DNA from: Polluticoccus soli
Lineage (GTDB): Bacteria > Bacteroidota > Bacteroidia > Chitinophagales > Chitinophagaceae
Reading direction: 5' to 3'
DNA: 64,000 bases
Assembly: GCF_029269745.1 (NCBI RefSeq)
Contig: NZ_JARJHT010000002.1
Span: 372,001-436,000 of the forward strand
A model generated the notes under the pieces. That model did no database searches, was not told the origin of the DNA, and saw only the letters and a program-made list of their open reading frames with translations. Positions 61,891 through 64,000 of the stretch are shown piece by piece. Each line of letters opens with the position of its first letter. Within the stretch, counting starts at the first letter, position 1. Position numbers and translations under genes: made by a program.

Positions 61891-63114
61891 ATGACTCGTT
61901 GGTTTTTATACAGTTTTACGATATTACTATTTTTTGGCAGCATCACTACCGGGTGCGCCCAACCTAAAAACAAGCAGGAAGCGACTTCGGCGCCCGCAGC
62001 GGTGGTTACAGGTGCGGAACGCATGAACGAATACCTGCCCCTGCTGAAGGGGAAGAAGGTAGGATTGATTATCAACCAAACCTCTATTGTTGGTGATAGC
62101 TCGTTGCTGGATACGCTAGTTTCTCTTGACGTGAATGTGAAGAAGGTCTTTGTACCTGAACATGGTTTTCGCGGACTGGCTGCTGCCGGGGAGAAGATAG
62201 AGAATGAAAAGGACAAGAAAACCGGTCTGCCTATCATATCCTTATACGGTAACAACAAAAAACCTACAAAACATCAATTGAAAGGTATTGATGTGTTGAT
62301 ATACGATCTGCAGGACGTGGGTGTACGTTTCTATACTTACATATCCACGCTGCAGTATGCTATGGAGGCGTGCGCCGAAAACGATATTCAACTGATAGTG
62401 CTTGACAGGCCGAACCCTAATGGCTTTTATATCGATGGTCCGGTTCTGGATACTTCTTTACGGTCGTTTGTTGGCATGCAGCCTGTTCCTATTGTCTATG
62501 GTATGACGGCAGGTGAATATGCAAAAATGCTTGTAGGGGAGCGCTGGTTTGAGGGGGCAGAGAAATTGGACATGAATGTGATCGCCTGCGCCAACTACGA
62601 TCACAAAACCAAATATGAACTTCCGGTTCCTCCGTCGCCCAATTTAAGGAACATGACGGCGATTTATTGCTATCCAACCCTCTGCCTGTTCGAAGGAACG
62701 GTAGTAAGCGTGGGACGAGGTTCTGACAAACCTTTCCAGCAATGGGGACACCCCAAATTCAAAGGCAAGTCAGGTTTCTGGTTTAAACCAGTACCGGTAT
62801 GGGGACAAAAAATAGACCCTCCTTATGCTTACCAGGAAGTATATGGGCAGGCCCTGGCCTTAAATCCCGATGAAGCATTAAGGCTGCTGCGCTATAGTGT
62901 GAGGACCACATGGCTGGCTCGTGCCTACGACTGGTATCCCGAAAAAGATAAGTTCTTCAATAACTTTTTTGAGAAGCTGGCAGGTACGTACGAACTGCGA
63001 AAGCAAATAGAGAACAAAATTCCGGAGGCTGAGATACAGGCTTCATGGAAACCAGGCATTAATGCATTTAAACAGATAAGGAAGAAATACCTGCTTTACA
63101 CCGATTTTGAGTAA
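61891..63114 (+). CDS. DUF1343 (NamZ-like) lipoprotein
   Basis: A 407-residue lipoprotein (signal MTRWFLYSFTILLFFGSITTGC, Cys 22) of the DUF1343 family. Enzymes of this family (NamZ) release N-acetylmuramic acid from peptidoglycan ends in related bacteria, so a role in cell-wall recycling or scavenging is likely (family knowledge, not shown here). Conserved segments: GKKVGLIINQTS, FVPEHGFRG, VLIYDLQDVGVRFYTYISTL, VLDRPNPNG and GRGSDKPFQQWG. Start 61891 chosen to give the signal; 61846 is also open. The exporter gene follows 17 bp later on the same strand. Confidence 0.85.
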   Translation: MTRWFLYSFTILLFFGSITTGCAQPKNKQEATSAPAAVVTGAERMNEYLPLLKGKKVGLIINQTSIVGDSSLLDTLVSLDVNVKKVFVPEHGFRGLAAAGEKIENEKDKKTGLPIISLYGNNKKPTKHQLKGIDVLIYDLQDVGVRFYTYISTLQYAMEACAENDIQLIVLDRPNPNGFYIDGPVLDTSLRSFVGMQPVPIVYGMTAGEYAKMLVGERWFEGAEKLDMNVIACANYDHKTKYELPVPPSPNLRNMTAIYCYPTLCLFEGTVVSVGRGSDKPFQQWGHPKFKGKSGFWFKPVPVWGQKIDPPYAYQEVYGQALALNPDEALRLLRYSVRTTWLARAYDWYPEKDKFFNNFFEKLAGTYELRKQIENKIPEAEIQASWKPGINAFKQIRKKYLLYTDFE

Positions 63115-63131
63115 GCGGTACCAGCGATAGC

Positions 63132-64000
63132 ATGCAGTTTTTATTCGTTACCCTTTACAGTTTTTTCAGCCGCAACAAGCTATTGTTGTGGCTGGCGTTT
63201 TTTTTGTCGTTGGGTTTGTGGTCGTTTCTGGCATCACGAATCAGGCTGAAAGAAGACATCACAGACATGCTGCCTGATAGCAAGGCTATCAAGGCTATGA
63301 ACAATGTCATCAGCAACACGCAGGCTGGTGAACAAGTGATATTTCTTGCATCATTTACAGACAGTACCCAAACCGATCCCGATAGCCTGATTGGAGCTGT
63401 GAACGGTTATGTAGAAGGCCTGTCCTCGGTTGGAGGCTCAATGATCGACACCGTTTCATTGCAGCCGGGTGGAGGATTGGAAGAGACTTTGGCCGACGTC
63501 TTGCGAAATAACCTGCCGCTGTTCCTGGATGAAAGTGACTATAGAAAACTGGACAGCCTAACGCAACCCGACCGGATCACTCAAACATTAGCCGCCAATA
63601 AAAGGATACTCACTTCGCCTGCCAGCGTAGTTTATAAAACTATGGTAGCGCAGGATCCTATTGGTATGTCTGGTTTGGTTTGGGCTAAACTAAAAACACT
63701 GCAGTTTGATCCAGGCTATGAAACCTATGAAGGCTACCTCTTTTCCGGCGAGCAAAGGCAATTAACTTTTTTCCTGAAACCGAAATATAAGGCCTCTGAA
63801 ACTGGTAAGAATACAAAGCTATTTGAAGCAATAGATAAGTATACTAACGATTGGAAACGACAGCATGCAGGTATTGATATAAGTTACTTTGGCGGGCCAG
63901 CTGTAGCAGCGGGCAATGCCACCCAGATGCGTACAGACACTATTGTTACACTGTCGGTTACCATCGTTCTGTTATTAGCACTCACGTATTACTTTTTCAG
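63132..64000 (+). CDS. MMPL/RND-type exporter, N-terminal part (partial)
   Basis: The frame starts at ATG 63132 and runs off the right edge (289 residues visible). N-terminal transmembrane helix (LLLWLAFFLSLGLWSFLAS) followed by a periplasmic domain (DITDMLPDSKAI at the start of it, then STQTDPDSLIG), and a second helix at the window's end (TIVTLSVTIVLLLALTYYFF). This helix-large-loop-helix plan and the DMLP motif are typical of MMPL/RND exporters, some of which act on lipids. It begins 17 bp after the DUF1343 gene and may be co-transcribed. Class is an inference from layout. Confidence 0.75.
   Translation, partial: MQFLFVTLYSFFSRNKLLLWLAFFLSLGLWSFLASRIRLKEDITDMLPDSKAIKAMNNVISNTQAGEQVIFLASFTDSTQTDPDSLIGAVNGYVEGLSSVGGSMIDTVSLQPGGGLEETLADVLRNNLPLFLDESDYRKLDSLTQPDRITQTLAANKRILTSPASVVYKTMVAQDPIGMSGLVWAKLKTLQFDPGYETYEGYLFSGEQRQLTFFLKPKYKASETGKNTKLFEAIDKYTNDWKRQHAGIDISYFGGPAVAAGNATQMRTDTIVTLSVTIVLLLALTYYFF

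Noticed and set aside
1-64000. CRISPR arrays, tRNA or rRNA genes
   Set aside because: No regularly spaced repeat array and no tRNA-like or rRNA-like sequence was noticed on reading.

Overview
The window is a stretch of chromosome from a member of the Bacteroidota, most like the Chitinophagaceae/Sphingobacteriales side of the phylum. Evidence: Bacteroidota-type promoters (TTTG, about 20 bp, TAnnTTTG) precede many genes. Three secreted proteins end in type IX secretion (T9SS) sorting domains. There is a TonB-dependent receptor with a carboxypeptidase-like N-terminal domain, many small lipoproteins with a Cys lipobox, and the gene set nusB / DUF1573 / yajC / coaE. No tRNA, rRNA, CRISPR array, insertion sequence or prophage was seen.

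Layout. 0-6 kb: the start of metG, small lipoprotein and DoxX genes, a DUF4349 lipoprotein, a large ELWxxDGT-repeat T9SS protein, and two copies of an unrecognised ~150-bp element ending in an intrinsic terminator (2539-2690 and 5441-5594). 6-15 kb: ffh, two tandem outer-membrane barrel paralogues, rpsP, a GT-C glycosyltransferase with TPRs followed 2 bp later by an acyltransferase, an orphan ECF-type sigma factor, a MauE/DoxX-thioredoxin fusion and a Cys-rich lipoprotein. 15-24 kb: rpoB and rpoC, not preceded by rplKAJL, with a large hairpin between them. 24-34 kb: a TonB receptor, a GH108 muramidase, membrane proteins, and an accessory stretch at 28.9-31 kb rich in perfect palindromes; then two SRPBCC paralogues flanking a DUF72 gene, and a pirin gene. 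33.8-34.4 kb holds a gene-free island of stacked hairpins in front of rpsA.

34-47 kb: rpsA (TTG start and strong Shine-Dalgarno), a DUF4397 T9SS protein, a 1496-aa subtilisin-like T9SS protease, a geranylgeranyl-reductase-type flavoprotein, pdhB, and a three-gene unit (biotin carrier, DUF4476 protein, lipoprotein). 47-64 kb: an M1 aminopeptidase lipoprotein, the nusB-DUF1573-yajC-coaE operon, a transglutaminase-like protein, a four-gene TetR/TolC/HlyD/MFS efflux operon with a visible operator over its promoter, exbB-exbD-recG, an FKBP isomerase, a DUF1343 (NamZ-like) lipoprotein and the start of an MMPL/RND-type exporter.

How it fits together: most of the window is core information processing (transcription, translation, protein targeting) interspersed with cell-envelope genes. 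The features that ordinary annotation does not explain are the paired putative small RNAs, the palindrome modules at 29-31 and 33.9-34.3 kb, the rpoB-rpoC hairpin, a recG reading frame that has no canonical start codon at its expected N-terminus, and several genes whose promoter -7 box lies only 3-5 bp before the start codon, implying leaderless mRNA.
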